Shown piece after piece: positions 1-9,500 of a DNA stretch of 41,308 nucleotides. The stretch comes from Gemmatimonadota bacterium. GTDB lineage: Bacteria > Gemmatimonadota > Gemmatimonadetes > Gemmatimonadales > Gemmatimonadaceae. The position numbers were made by a program, and so were the translations under genes. Each line of letters starts with the position of its first letter. The stretch's first letter is position 1. The notes below the pieces were generated by a model that worked only from the letters and a program-made list of their open reading frames with translations, had not been told where the DNA came from and made no database searches. The DNA is taken from contig JAJPIS010000099.1 of NCBI GenBank assembly GCA_021324635.1, positions 1 through 41,308 on the forward strand, given 5' to 3'.

Positions 1-60
1 CGGGCGCGGTGCTCGGCGCGGCGCGGGGCACGGGGTGCACGGCAGTGCGCAGGGGAGGCC

Positions 61-2085
61 GTGGTGACCGACTCGCCCGATCGGCGTCCATCGGACCTCT
101 CGCCGGAGGAGCGCGATCTCGGGATGGACGTCGAGATCACCCGCCGCGACTTCCTGAATGCCGTGGCGCTCGGGACTGGCGCGGCGCTGCTCAATACGCC
201 GGCGCCGGCATTTCGTCCGCGGCCGGGCGGTCCGGGCCCACTGCGGCCGCTCTCGGACCCTGGCTCGACGTGGGATCCCTGGACGGGCGACCCGGGCGTC
301 GGCGACTACGCGATCTCGAACGGGAACACGTGGGACGTGGTCACGATGGCGCATGGCCTGCGCGACGGTACGTACGAGCGGGCGCTGAGCGGGGCCGAGG
401 ACACGGGTGAGACCTACGACCTGGTGATCGTGGGTGGCGGCTTTTCCGGAACGGTGGCCGCGTACACCTTCCTCAAGGCGACCGGGCGCCGGAAGACCTG
501 TCTCCTGCTCGACAACCATCCGATCATCGGTGGCGAGGCGAAGCGGAACGAATTCATCGTTCGTGGCCAGCGATTGATCGGGCCGCAGGGGTCGAACGGG
601 GCGTTGGTGGAGCGGGAGGGGCCGCGCGGGGAGTTGTGGCGTGACGTCGGTCTGCCGACCGAGTTCACCTTTGGCCAGCTCGCGCCCGATCGGCGTCCGA
701 TGATCTTCCCCAGGGACAACTATCTCTATCAGCTCTGGAACGACGAGTTCGAGAACCACGGGTTCTACTTCGACACCCCGCACCCGCACTGGGTGCGGAA
801 CCCGTGGGGCCATCGGCTGGAGGGGACACCCTGGCCGGAGGAGGTGCGTCGGGATCTGTTGCGGTCGCGTGAGGAGCGGGTCGAGCCGTACCGTGGCGAT
901 GCGGAGGCATTGAAGCGGTACCTGGACTCGATGACCTACGACCACTGGCTGACCGGCGTTCGCAAATTTCATCCCGAGGTCGCGCGCTACATCGATCCGA
1001 TCTACGCCTCCGGGCTCGGCCTCGGGTGCGACGTGATGTCCGCGTACTCCGCGTACATGGTGGGGTTGCCCGGGTTTCTCGGGCTCGGCGGCGAGCCGGC
1101 GCGGGACGCCGTCGTCCGGAACCACGTGTTGCGGGCGGGGGAGCAGCGTGACTTCTCCTTTCCCGGCGGGAACGACGGGATCCAGCGGTGCATCGTGAAG
1201 TGGCTCAACCCCGCGGTGATCGAGGGGTCATCGGCGTTCCCGGACGTGCACAACGGCCGGATCCGGTTCGACATGATGGATCGGCCCGGCGCGCCGTGCC
1301 GTTTCCGGGCGGGTGCGATGGTCGTGCGGCTCGTGGACGACCCGGAGCGTGCGGGGACCGGCCGGCCGCCGGTCGTGACCTACGTGAAGGGTGGCAAGCT
1401 GTACTCGGTGCGTGGGCGGGCGGTGATCTGGGCGGGTGCGAGCTTCACCGCCAAGCACGCCATCCCGCATCTGCCGGCCGAGTATCGGGAGGCGATGGAT
1501 CACTTCCCACGCTCGCCGATGCTGTCCGTGAACGTGGCGCTCGACAACTGGCGCTTTCTGTACGAGCTGGGGTTCACGGCGTGCTCGTGGCGGGGCGGGT
1601 TCGGGTTCACGGCGAACCTTCGTCCGAACATGTACGTCGGGGACTATCGGCCGCCGCTGGACCCTGATCGGCCGAACATCCTGACCTTCTACGTGCCGTT
1701 CAATCAGCGGGGGCTCTCGCTCGTCGATCAGGGTCACGCGGGTCGGGCGCGGTTGTTCGCCACCAGCTATCGGGCGTACGAGACCCAGATTCGCCAGCAG
1801 CTCGTGCGGCTGTTCGGGAGCGCCGGCTTCGATCCGGCGCGCGACATCGCCGGGATCGTGATCAACCGTTGGGGCCACGCCTACTGTAACGCCGGTCCCG
1901 GGTTCTACACCCCGCGCGACGGGTCGCCGACCCCGGCCGACCTGTTGCGCCGGCCCGTGGGCTCGCTCGCCTTCGCCCACTCGGAGCTGAACGGGAACCA
2001 GCACTGGCCGGTGGCGGCCGCCGAGGGTCGACGTGCGGCGTTGCAGGTGCTCGAGCTCCTGAGCCGGTCCAGCGCGGCTCGCTGA
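61..2085 (+). CDS. Tat-exported FAD-dependent oxidoreductase, spermidine dehydrogenase-like
   Basis: This 674-residue flavoprotein most resembles the spermidine dehydrogenase (SpdH) group, which oxidises polyamines outside the cytoplasm. A twin-arginine signal starts at residue 28 (RRDFLNAVALGTGAALL), which implies folded export with bound FAD. The dinucleotide-binding motif VIVGGGFSG lies at residues 122-130, followed by a GGEAKRNEF segment typical of the family. The C-terminal part (GHAYCNAGPGFY, then ELNGNQHWPVAAAEGRRAA) looks like the second FAD-contacting region. The GTG at 61 follows an AGGGGAGG ribosome binding site at 50-57. An upstream reading frame stops at 67, so this may be the distal gene of an operon cut by the window edge. 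The polyamine substrate is inferred from family similarity only. Confidence 0.8.
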   Translation: MVTDSPDRRPSDLSPEERDLGMDVEITRRDFLNAVALGTGAALLNTPAPAFRPRPGGPGPLRPLSDPGSTWDPWTGDPGVGDYAISNGNTWDVVTMAHGLRDGTYERALSGAEDTGETYDLVIVGGGFSGTVAAYTFLKATGRRKTCLLLDNHPIIGGEAKRNEFIVRGQRLIGPQGSNGALVEREGPRGELWRDVGLPTEFTFGQLAPDRRPMIFPRDNYLYQLWNDEFENHGFYFDTPHPHWVRNPWGHRLEGTPWPEEVRRDLLRSREERVEPYRGDAEALKRYLDSMTYDHWLTGVRKFHPEVARYIDPIYASGLGLGCDVMSAYSAYMVGLPGFLGLGGEPARDAVVRNHVLRAGEQRDFSFPGGNDGIQRCIVKWLNPAVIEGSSAFPDVHNGRIRFDMMDRPGAPCRFRAGAMVVRLVDDPERAGTGRPPVVTYVKGGKLYSVRGRAVIWAGASFTAKHAIPHLPAEYREAMDHFPRSPMLSVNVALDNWRFLYELGFTACSWRGGFGFTANLRPNMYVGDYRPPLDPDRPNILTFYVPFNQRGLSLVDQGHAGRARLFATSYRAYETQIRQQLVRLFGSAGFDPARDIAGIVINRWGHAYCNAGPGFYTPRDGSPTPADLLRRPVGSLAFAHSELNGNQHWPVAAAEGRRAALQVLELLSRSSAAR

Positions 2086-2086
2086 C

Positions 2087-2113
2087 CCCCGCCCCGGTCG
2101 GGACGGGGCGGGG
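2087..2113. terminator. GC-rich hairpin after the flavoprotein gene
   Basis: The arms CCCCGCCCCG (2087-2096) and CGGGGCGGGG (2104-2113) pair perfectly around a 7-base loop, starting two bases after the stop codon. No T-tract follows, so it is a terminator-like stem rather than a canonical intrinsic terminator. Confidence 0.5.
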
Positions 2114-2184
2114 TCGTCCGGGGGGCGGTCGCGGCGTCCATGCCCACCGATAGGCGGGCATACATAAAGAAAGCCTTCCGACAC

Positions 2185-2224
2185 GTACACTGTACATATA
2201 TATTACGCAGCCGTACAGGTACGG
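2185..2224 (+). promoter_or_regulatory. Putative TA promoter/operator with two palindromes
   Basis: An unusually AT-rich patch (TACATATATATTAC, 2193-2206) could supply a -10 element. It is flanked by GTAC-ACT-GTAC (2185-2195) and by the perfect inverted repeat CCGTAC-AG-GTACGG (2211-2224). The second palindrome runs into the GGAGGCGG ribosome binding site at 2223-2230 of the antitoxin gene. Binding of the antitoxin or TA complex here would fit the usual autoregulation of TA operons. Binding is inferred. Confidence 0.5.
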
Positions 2225-2231
2225 AGGCGGG

Positions 2232-2555
2232 ATGGCTAGGCCAAAGAAGAAGGTCCCGTCCGACGGAGCGCTTCGGCCGGGCGCCCGCGGCGGGGCCCCG
2301 CGGAGTGCAGTCGGACGCCGGCGGAAGAACTTCATCCTCCCGCAGGTCAAGATCGACCGCGTCCGGCGCCTCCTCGGCGCGGCGACCGAGACGGAAGCCG
2401 TCGAGCGAGCGCTGGACGCGGTCGCCGATCTCGACGCGTTCCGTCGAGAGACCGATACCGCGCTCGCGTGGATGATCGGGCGTGGGGGAATCGAGGACCA
2501 TTTCGACTCGGTGCCCCTCCGGGGCGGAGCCGGGCGCAGCCAGTCGTCGGGATGA
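2232..2555 (+). CDS. VapB-type antitoxin of a type II TA module
   Basis: This 107-residue basic protein probably neutralises the PIN toxin encoded immediately downstream. Residues about 35-65 (NFILPQVKIDRVRRLLG, then TETEAVERALD) have the strand-helix-helix pattern of ribbon-helix-helix antitoxins. The first 30 residues are rich in Lys, Arg, Gly and Pro and are probably disordered. The acidic and aromatic C-terminus would be the toxin-binding part. The ATG is set by the GGAGGCGG ribosome binding site. Its stop overlaps the toxin start as ATGA, indicating translational coupling. The palindromes just upstream suggest autorepression. Confidence 0.75.
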   Translation: MARPKKKVPSDGALRPGARGGAPRSAVGRRRKNFILPQVKIDRVRRLLGAATETEAVERALDAVADLDAFRRETDTALAWMIGRGGIEDHFDSVPLRGGAGRSQSSG

Positions 2556-2998
2556 TCTGGCTCGTCGACACGAACGTCTACATCCGCGCGATCCGGGACA
2601 CTGCCTTTGGTGCAGCGTTTCGGACCTGGCATGCCCGCGCGGCGCCGCGCCTCGCGCTGAGTGCCGTGGTGCTGCACGAGCTGCTGGTCGGTGCCTCGGA
2701 CCGTCGCCTTCGGCATCACATCGAGACGCAATTCGTTGCGCCGTTTGGCGCGCGTGGGCGTCTCCTGGTGCCGACCGCGCGCACGTGGGCGCAGGCCGCG
2801 GCCGCGGATCGGTCGCTGCGACGCGACCTGCGGCATCGCGTCCTGCTCGAGCGCCGCAGCTTCGCCAACGACCTGCTGATCGCCCTCTCGGCCCGCGAGA
2901 TCGGGGCAACCATCGTGACCCACAACACGCGTGATTTCGCCCTCATCGCATCGGCGACCGGCGTCCGCTTCACCGAGACGCTCCCCGAGTCGCCGTGA
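2552..2998 (+). CDS. VapC-type PIN-domain toxin
   Basis: The 148-residue protein is a PIN-fold ribonuclease of the VapC toxin type. The conserved acidic residues are visible: Asp6 in IWLVDTNVYI, Glu in VVLHELLVG, Asp in FANDLLIALSAREIG, and the C-terminal THNTRDF. These would coordinate the Mg2+ or Mn2+ for RNA cleavage. The start is fixed by the ATGA overlap with the antitoxin stop at 2553-2555. The gene looks intact. The RNA target cannot be inferred from sequence. Confidence 0.82.
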   Translation: MIWLVDTNVYIRAIRDTAFGAAFRTWHARAAPRLALSAVVLHELLVGASDRRLRHHIETQFVAPFGARGRLLVPTARTWAQAAAADRSLRRDLRHRVLLERRSFANDLLIALSAREIGATIVTHNTRDFALIASATGVRFTETLPESP

Positions 2999-3022
2999 CC
3001 GGCATGACCGCCAGGTCGGTCG

Positions 3023-3382
3023 ATGACGAGCACCCGTAGGCAGCGGCGGGCGCGCGTGTCCTACGACGCCAGGAAGGAGCGGTTCGAGGTCACGCTCGTG
3101 AACGGCGCTGCGTTCAGTTTCCCGGTCGCACTGGTGCCGACCGTACGGGACGCGACGCCGGCGGAACGCGCGGACGTGCGCATCAGCACGAGGGGCGAGG
3201 GGCTCCGGTGGGACGCGCTCGACCTCGATATCCTCTGGCCCTACCTCGCGGGCATGCTGCTCGGCCACGCCGCCTGGCGGCGCTCAGCCGCGGCGGCGCC
3301 CGGCCGGGTCTGGAGTCCGGCCAGGGCCCGGCCATCGCGCGAGAGCGGGAAGAAGGGCGGCCGGCCGCGAAAGACCGAGTGA
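3023..3382 (+). CDS. DUF2442 domain protein
   Basis: A 119-residue protein whose residues about 12-80 match the DUF2442 pattern: a beta-rich segment (RFEVTLVNGAAFSFPVAL), then a variable loop, then GLRWDALDLDILWPYLAGML. The family has no established biochemistry. Members often sit beside DUF4160 proteins in small TA-like gene pairs, but no DUF4160 partner is present here. The basic tail (GKKGGRPRKTE) is AT-hook-like. The gene starts 24 bases after the PIN toxin stop and may be co-transcribed with the TA pair. A second DUF2442 gene lies at 22943-23248. Confidence 0.7.
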   Translation: MTSTRRQRRARVSYDARKERFEVTLVNGAAFSFPVALVPTVRDATPAERADVRISTRGEGLRWDALDLDILWPYLAGMLLGHAAWRRSAAAAPGRVWSPARARPSRESGKKGGRPRKTE

Positions 3383-3497
3383 GGCCAGCTGAGGAGTCAG
3401 CCAAGCGGCAAGGGAGTCGGCCAGGATTCGGGGTGGCGATGCGCACTCCCCGGTAGGCTATCCGGGTCGGCGCCCGGGCATCGAGTACGACCTCCAG

Positions 3498-3878
3498 CTA
3501 CTGGCCCGCGGCCGGCAGCGGCTGGAGCGTCTGGTTGCACTCGTGGGTCTTGGTCTGCGACCAGTTGTTGGTCGCAGCGTCGATCACGATCGGGACGAGG
3601 CCGAAGATGACGTCGGCGATCACCCACCCCGCGCCGGTGCCCTTCTGAAGCTGACAGCCGATCTCGGCGAACCCCGGCTTCTTGAACACCACGGTGTGAC
3701 TCTGGGTGTTCGAGAGGTTCACCGTCAGCGGCGTCGTGCCGACCGGGTTCCCATCGACGAACACCTGGGCGCCGGTCGGCGCCGAGTCGAAGCTGAAATC
3801 GTGCTGCTTGCTCCCCAGCACCGTCGCACACCCGGTCGTGAGCCACGCCAGTGTCGCGACCGCCGCCCTTGCACGCAT
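3498..3878 (-). CDS. PEGA-domain lipoprotein
   Basis: A 126-residue predicted lipoprotein. A short hydrophobic signal ends in LTTGC with the candidate lipidated Cys at residue 17. A PEGA-like beta domain follows (SAPTGAQVFVDGNPVGTTPL, then VVFKKPGFAE), a fold common on surface-exposed proteins. A hydrophobic segment (WVIADVIFGLVPIVIDAAT) near residues 83-101 may touch the membrane. The ATG at 3878 is preferred over a longer open frame because it sits behind GAGGAACGAGG and gives a proper signal peptide. The gene converges with the DUF2442 gene. Its function is unknown. Confidence 0.7.
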   Translation of the reverse strand: MRARAAVATLAWLTTGCATVLGSKQHDFSFDSAPTGAQVFVDGNPVGTTPLTVNLSNTQSHTVVFKKPGFAEIGCQLQKGTGAGWVIADVIFGLVPIVIDAATNNWSQTKTHECNQTLQPLPAAGQ

Positions 3879-4075
3879 TGTCCTCGTTCCTCGGGTTGAA
3901 TGTCGGAGACCGGGCAAGACGGTGCAGGTCCGGGCCGAGCCCGTGCCCGCCGCCCCGCACGACGAGAACTGTAGAAGGGGGGTCTGACAGCCCGCCGCGA
4001 ACCCGCCGGGTACCGGGCGACGGAGGTGACGTCCAGTCAGGAGACGGGATGCGGGCGCGCCGCCGTGGCGCCCGC

Positions 4076-5065
4076 TCAGCTGCTCGGCCGCAGTGGGCTG
4101 CGCGAGACGATGCGGCGCAATCGCTCGGCGATCGCCAGGCGCGCGGCCTCCGGCGCCAGTACTTCGGCCTCGGGACCGTACTGGAGCACGTGCCGCACAG
4201 CCCACTGCACGTCGGCCAACGGATGCTCGACCGTCACCGATCCGTCCGCCGCGACCGGCACGCGCTCACGCTCCGCGATCCACGGCGCGACCGCCGGCGA
4301 GTAACGCACGCGGAGGGCCTGCGGTTCCTCGGCCCGGAACACTCGCCCGTCCTGGACGACGCTCTCGAGCGAGAACTCCGCCGGTATGGCGAAGGTCGCC
4401 GGGAGCAGCACGGCGTCGTCGATCCGGTCGAGCCGGAAGATGCGGATCGCCTCCCGGTCGTCGCAGTGCCCCACGAGATACCACGCGCCACGGGAAGCGA
4501 CGAGCCCGTACGGCCGCACCACACGCGCAGTCGACTGCTCGGCGCCCGCGGCGCGGTACGTGATCCGGAGCGTCCTCCGCTCCCGAACCGCTTGGCGGAT
4601 GGTCGCGAGGTGCACAGGATCCGCCACCGCCCCGAGATCCCCGTGACGCACGGCGGCGGGGACCGGGTCGGCCGGCAACCTGGCGACCGCCTTCCGCAAC
4701 CGCTCCCGCGCCCGATCGATGGTCCGCTGCTCCGCCGGTACACGCTCGCGCCGGAGCATGGCGAGCCCCAGCTCGAGCGCCGCGAGCTCCGCCGCGGTCA
4801 GCCCCATGGGACGCCTGAAGTGCGGCGCGCGCACGGACACGTCCCCGCCTCCCTCCGCGCCACCCTCGATGTACATCTCGAGCCCGGGCACGAACGCGCC
4901 CGGCTCACCCACGCGTGTCGCCAGCGCGAAGAGATCGTGCGCCACGGTCGCCCGGTCCACCCGAGCCAGCCGCGCGATCTCATCGATCGAATGCGCGCGA
5001 CCGCCGGTGAGCCGCGGGATGACCGACAGAAGCCGCCGGAGCTGCGCGGCCGCGTCGGCGGTCAC
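4076..5065 (-). CDS. WYL-domain transcriptional regulator, PafC-like
   Basis: A 329-residue regulator with an N-terminal winged-helix segment (IDEIARLARVDRATVAHDL), a middle WCX-like region, and a WYL domain marked by WYLVGHCDDREAIRIFRLDR. It starts at a GTG overlapping the stop of the upstream WYL gene (GTGA at 5062-5065). Tandem WYL genes in this order resemble PafB-PafC, the heteromeric activator of LexA-independent DNA-damage genes in mycobacteria. The divergent neighbours are AddB/AddA-like repair genes, which fits that role. Assignment as a PafC orthologue is inference; WYL regulators are numerous and many do other jobs. Confidence 0.75.
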   Translation of the reverse strand: MTADAAAQLRRLLSVIPRLTGGRAHSIDEIARLARVDRATVAHDLFALATRVGEPGAFVPGLEMYIEGGAEGGGDVSVRAPHFRRPMGLTAAELAALELGLAMLRRERVPAEQRTIDRARERLRKAVARLPADPVPAAVRHGDLGAVADPVHLATIRQAVRERRTLRITYRAAGAEQSTARVVRPYGLVASRGAWYLVGHCDDREAIRIFRLDRIDDAVLLPATFAIPAEFSLESVVQDGRVFRAEEPQALRVRYSPAVAPWIAERERVPVAADGSVTVEHPLADVQWAVRHVLQYGPEAEVLAPEAARLAIAERLRRIVSRSPLRPSS

Positions 5066-6183
5066 GGTCGCCCCTCGTACACCCCCAGCGTCGCACGCGC
5101 CAGCCGGTCGAACGCCGATAGCAGCTCCGGCGGCTCGATGGGCAACGCGTTCCCGCCGAACGCGAGGAGCCACCGCGCGAAGGTCTCGACCCGGCGGACC
5201 TCGAACCGCCGCCGGCCGGGTGACCCGCTCACCGGTGCGCCCAGCTTCATTGCCGCCCGCACGGCGCCCGACGATCCGATGAAGTCCACCACCGCATCGA
5301 GCACTGCGCCATCGCCCAGGCTCCAGGCCGAGCGCGTTCGCGCGTGCTGCTCGAGGCTGAACGACGGCGGGATCTCGTAGTCGGCGGACTGCGCCCGCGC
5401 GCGGTTCACGATCACGCCGCTCATACGACCCAACCGGAAGGTCCGGAGTTGCCCACGTCCGCGGTCGCGGGCGACCAGGTACCAGTGCGATCCGAGGAAG
5501 GCGAGCCCGTACGGCTCCACGTCGCGGCGCCCCGTCACGCCCGGCGCCGGAGCGGCGTAGTCGAACGTCGTGGTCTTGCGGTCGAACACCGCGCGCGCCA
5601 GGAGCGCGAACGTGCGCTCGTCGACGCGCTCGGCCACGACCCGCTCCGCACCGCGGACGCCGTCGATGCCGGGCAGATCGAACGTCAGCGTCCGCATCGC
5701 GCGCTCGGCGTCGGCGGCCAGTAGCGGGTCACCGAGCTGCCGCACCCGGACGGCGGCCTCGGCGACCGCCGCCAGCTCGTCGGGCTCGAACGCGAGCAGC
5801 GGGAGCGAGCGGTACCCGGGCTGCGGCATCGGGCGTGTGGCCGCGCGCCCGCTCGTCGCTACGGCGAGGAAGGGCAGATAGAAGTCACGCGGACGGAGCC
5901 GGTACCCGAGCACCTGCGGGTCGCCGAACGCCACCGTCTCGATCGGCACCCCGAAGACGCGGAGCTCGTCCTTGTCCCGCTCGAACATCCGCATCAGCGC
6001 CGGCCCGTCGCTTCCCGCGTACGCGGGCACGTCACGTCGAAGCTCCTCGAACGACGCCGGAAAGGCCCGCGACAGGAGCGCCGCGAGGAGATCGATCCAC
6101 CGCTGGAGCTTGGCGTCGCTGGTCGCCGCCTCACGGCTGCCCCGCCGGGACGCCGGCCGCCCTCTGGTCGGTCGCTTCGGCAT
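5062..6183 (-). CDS. WYL-domain transcriptional regulator, PafB-like
   Basis: A 373-residue WYL regulator. The N-terminal helix-turn-helix region carries FPASFEELRRDVPAY and the FERDKDELRVFGVPIETV block seen in PafB-type proteins. The WYL domain contains GSHWYLVARDRGRGQLRTFR. The ATG at 6183 gives a basic leader (PKRPTRGRPASRRG); an open frame extends to 6363, but that extension looks non-coding. No strong ribosome binding site is visible. The gene is translationally coupled to the next WYL gene. It diverges from the AddB-like gene across about 400 bases, where a RecA-NDp-like promoter can be seen on the other strand. Confidence 0.77.
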   Translation of the reverse strand: MPKRPTRGRPASRRGSREAATSDAKLQRWIDLLAALLSRAFPASFEELRRDVPAYAGSDGPALMRMFERDKDELRVFGVPIETVAFGDPQVLGYRLRPRDFYLPFLAVATSGRAATRPMPQPGYRSLPLLAFEPDELAAVAEAAVRVRQLGDPLLAADAERAMRTLTFDLPGIDGVRGAERVVAERVDERTFALLARAVFDRKTTTFDYAAPAPGVTGRRDVEPYGLAFLGSHWYLVARDRGRGQLRTFRLGRMSGVIVNRARAQSADYEIPPSFSLEQHARTRSAWSLGDGAVLDAVVDFIGSSGAVRAAMKLGAPVSGSPGRRRFEVRRVETFARWLLAFGGNALPIEPPELLSAFDRLARATLGVYEGRP

Positions 6184-6579
6184 CGGTGCGACTACCGCGT
6201 GCTCGTCATTGGTCCGTCCTACAGTAGCGGGCGCCCGTCCTCGGCGACAGCGCCGCGGGCACCAGGACACGATCGATTGGCGGCCCTGGATTAGAGGATT
6301 CCAATGATTGGGCGCTCGCGCCGCCATCCGATCGATGTCGTCGCCCGCCGCCCGCCGCGCCATTGTGCCCCGCCAACCCAGGGTCTATTGTCAGCGCCGA
6401 GTGCGCCGACCCGGCGAAGGGCCCAGCCCGATGCCCACCACCTCCAACGTGGCACGGGGCACTGTCAGTCCGACCGCGTATCCTCTGGCCCGGGCGGCCA
6501 CGCGAGCGGGCCGCCGCCCGCCGCGCGCTCGAGAGCCACTGCGCCGGTCGTTCGTCGCATCTTCACCGGTGCTCCCCTG
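6184..6579. other. Divergent intergenic region between the WYL pair and addB-like gene
   Basis: These 396 bases separate divergent starts. An open frame from 6304 runs into the addB-like gene, but its first 92 codons (rich in Arg, Pro and His) resemble no protein I know and look non-coding. The region holds the candidate DNA-damage promoter at 6462-6484 and a solitary -35-like TTGTCAGCG at 6388-6396 with no matching -10. Confidence 0.6.
6462..6484 (+). promoter_or_regulatory. Candidate RecA-NDp-like (PafBC-type) promoter
   Basis: CTGTCAGTC, an 8-base spacer, then TATCCT. The mycobacterial RecA-NDp consensus recognised with PafBC is TTGTCRGTG-N8-TANNNT. This site matches 7 of 9 positions in the first element, has the exact 8-base spacing, and matches TANNNT in full. 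It points toward the addB-like start at 6580, 95 bases downstream. Function is inferred from the pattern and from the adjacent PafB/PafC-like genes. Confidence 0.45.
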
Positions 6580-9500
6580 ATGGCAGCCCTCCGCATGGTG
6601 GTCGCCCATGACCCGGGTCGCTTGCTCCGGCATGCGGCCAATGGATTCCTCGTCCGGCGGACCCCCACGGCAGGCGAGCCCTTCCCGACGGTGCCGTACC
6701 TCCTGGCCGTGCGCCAAGGCGGGCTCCGCGAGGACGTGATCGAGATGGCGGCCGCCGAGCGGGTGGCGGGCTGGTTCGACCCGCCACTCGCGATCTTCGC
6801 CGAGCTGCCCGCCTGGCTCGGTCTACCGGAGCGGGCGATCCTGGGCGACTACGAACGGGCGGTGCTCCTGGCCGCGATCCTCCGCGAGCAGGGGCAGAAC
6901 CTCTTCGCGCGACTCGACCGGCCGGCCGACTACGTGGACGCCGTCGATGCGCTGTTCGGCGACCTGATCGCGGACGGCGTGCCGGCGGCGCGGTTTCACG
7001 ACGCGCTCGAGCGCCGTCCCGGGCGCGACCTGTTCGAGCGTGGACGGGACGCAGACCTCGCCCGCGCCTACGGCGCCTACCTCGACCGGCTCGCCACGCT
7101 GGGGAAGAGCGACGGCCGCGACCCCTGGCTCGCCTGCGCCCGAGCGATCGAATCCGGCGCCGCGGATCTCGCGACATCGCTCGGCGGGCGCCGCGAGATT
7201 CGGATCGTCGGGCTCCAGGACCTGCGCCGCGGGTGGGGGCACCTCGTCCGTGCGCTCGCGGCCTCGCCAGCGCTCGACGACGTCATCGTGTACGGCACGA
7301 GCGCGCTGCCGGTCGACCTGCCGGGAGTCGTTGTCGATCGGCTCGACGAGCCCGACACGCCCGCGGCTCGCCTCTTCACGGCCGCGCCGCAGCGGACCGC
7401 GGCGACTGCGACGCTCCTCATCGCACCGGATGTCGACCGGGAGCTCGACGAGGTTGCGCAGCGCGTGCGGCAGGAGATCGAGGGCGGCGTGCCGCCGCAC
7501 CGGATCGCCGTCGTGGCGCGTCAGGCGCGGCCAGGCGTCGACCGCGCGATCGCATCGCTCGGCAAGATCGGCGTCGCCGCGACCGCGCGACGGCGGACGG
7601 CACTGGCCGAGATCCCGCTCATCCGCGCGATCGGCACACTGTTCACCGCGGCGGCCGACGGGTGGACCCGGAGCGGCCTCACGGAAATCGCCGAGCAGCC
7701 GTACCTCGAGTGCGGGCTCGCCGTCGACATCATCAACAAGATCGGGTACCGCCACCGCGTCGAAGGCCTGGCGTCCTGGCGGCGCGAGCTCCGCGCGTTG
7801 GAGGCGCAGTCGCGCGACCGGGCGCGTGGGGCAGCGGCGTCCGATGGCGGTCGCCACCCCGAGCGATCGCTGCCGCCGCCGGGGCGGGTGGCGGCCGCCC
7901 GCGAGCGGTTCGACCGGTTCGCCGAGCGCGCGGCGGAGCTCGACCGGGACCGCACGCTCCTGGGCTGGCTCGGGTGGCTGTCGCGGTTCCTGGCGGACGA
8001 CCCGTGGCGCCTCATGAGCGCCATCTTCGACGTGCCGGACGAGCAGTTCGAAGTCGCTCGGCTCGATCTGGCCGGATGGGACGGGCTCCGAAAGATCCTG
8101 ACCGAGTGGACTGGGGCGGTCGAGGCGTTCGGGGCGGGAGGCGAGGCGCTGAGCGTCGGGCAATTCGCGGTGCAGCTCCGCGCCTGCCTGAGCGGCGACG
8201 TGGCCCTCTGGACGACTACACACCGCGGAGTGCAGGTCCTCGAGGCGCTGGCCGCGGCGTATCGCTCCTTCGACCATGTCTTTCTCGTCGGGATGGAGGC
8301 GGGCGCCTTCCCGCGTCGGATGCCGCGCTCGCCGCTCCTGAGCGACGCCGACCGCGAGGCACTGGCCGACGCCGGTCTCCCCATCGAGCGCCGCGAGCTG
8401 TGGGACGCCCGCGAGCGGGAGCTCTTCCGCGTGCTCGTGGCCGGTGCACCGCGTCTGACGGTCAGCTACTCCCGTCTCGACGACGCGGGTCGTGAGGTGA
8501 TCCGCTCCACGTTCGTCGAGGAGGTGAGCGACGTGCTGGAGCTCCAGGAGACCGAGCTCCAGCCCTCCGCGGTCGTCGCCGATCGCATGCCCCTCTACCG
8601 AACCTCGGCCGCCCTCGCCGCCGCCGTCCACGGTGCGGGCATCGAACGGCTCCGGTTGAACGGCGAGCGCTCGCCCTACAGCGGGTGGATCGCCGACGCC
8701 GACCTGTCGACCTGGCTGACGACAGAGTTCGGCGATGAGCGAGTGTGGAGCCCGACGCAGCTCGAGGAGCTGGCGAAGTGCCCGTGGGCCTACTTCTCGA
8801 AGCGCCTGCTGCGTATCGAGCGGCTCGACGATCCGTCGGACGACATCCAGCCGATGGTGCAGGGTGGCGTGCTGCACACGGCGCTCCAGCGGTTCTACGA
8901 CGCGGCACGCGCGCGCGGCTCCGGCCCTGTCTTCCTGCGGGCTGGCGATGCGACCTGGGCGGAGCCTTTGCTCGACGACTGCGTCGACTCGGCGTTCGAC
9001 GAGGCCGCGGCGCGCGGGTGGCTCGGGCATCCCGCGTTCCGGGCCGCCCGGCGCGCCGAGGCTCGACGCGTGGCGCGTGGCTTCCTCGCCTGGGAGATCG
9101 GCCAGCACGAGGACATGTTCAATCCGCGGAAGCGGACCGCGTTCGCGATGATCCGCACCGGTGTCGATGGCTGTGAGCTGGCGTTCGAGGATATGGTGTA
9201 CGAGGGCGACGGCGTACGGCTTCGGTATCGTGGGTTCATCGATCGGGTCGAGGTGAGCGTCGACGAGCGGGCGCCGGGCCGGACGTTCATTGCCGCCTCC
9301 GATTACAAGAACACCCGGTACTCGACCCCCGGCGGGGGTCACAAGGACGCGTGGGCCGACGGTGTCGTACTTCAGGTTCCGCTCTACGCATACGCCTTGG
9401 CGCACCTCCGCCCGGACGACCGGATCGCGCGGGTGGATTACCTCGCGTTGAAGGGGCAGGAGGCGGTCCATCAGCTCCAGCTCTACACCTTCGACCACCG

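Noticed and set aside
1-67. A frame ending with TGA at 65-67, possibly the tail of an upstream gene overlapping the flavoprotein start
   Set aside because: Only about 21 residues are visible and they match nothing I know; it is mentioned in the flavoprotein entry only.
1228-3268. Long minus-strand open frames opposite the flavoprotein and TA genes
   Set aside because: They are Arg/Pro/His-rich mirror frames typical of GC-rich DNA, with no recognisable domains, over well-supported plus-strand genes.
6388-6410. A second RecA-NDp-like site, TTGTCAGCG
   Set aside because: The first element is good, but the hexamer eight bases on is GCCGAC rather than TANNNT.
6304-6579. N-terminal extension of the addB-like frame from the ATG at 6304
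   Set aside because: The 92 codons are Arg/Pro/His-rich with no resemblance to AddB, and the region holds the candidate promoter. The start at 6580 is better supported.
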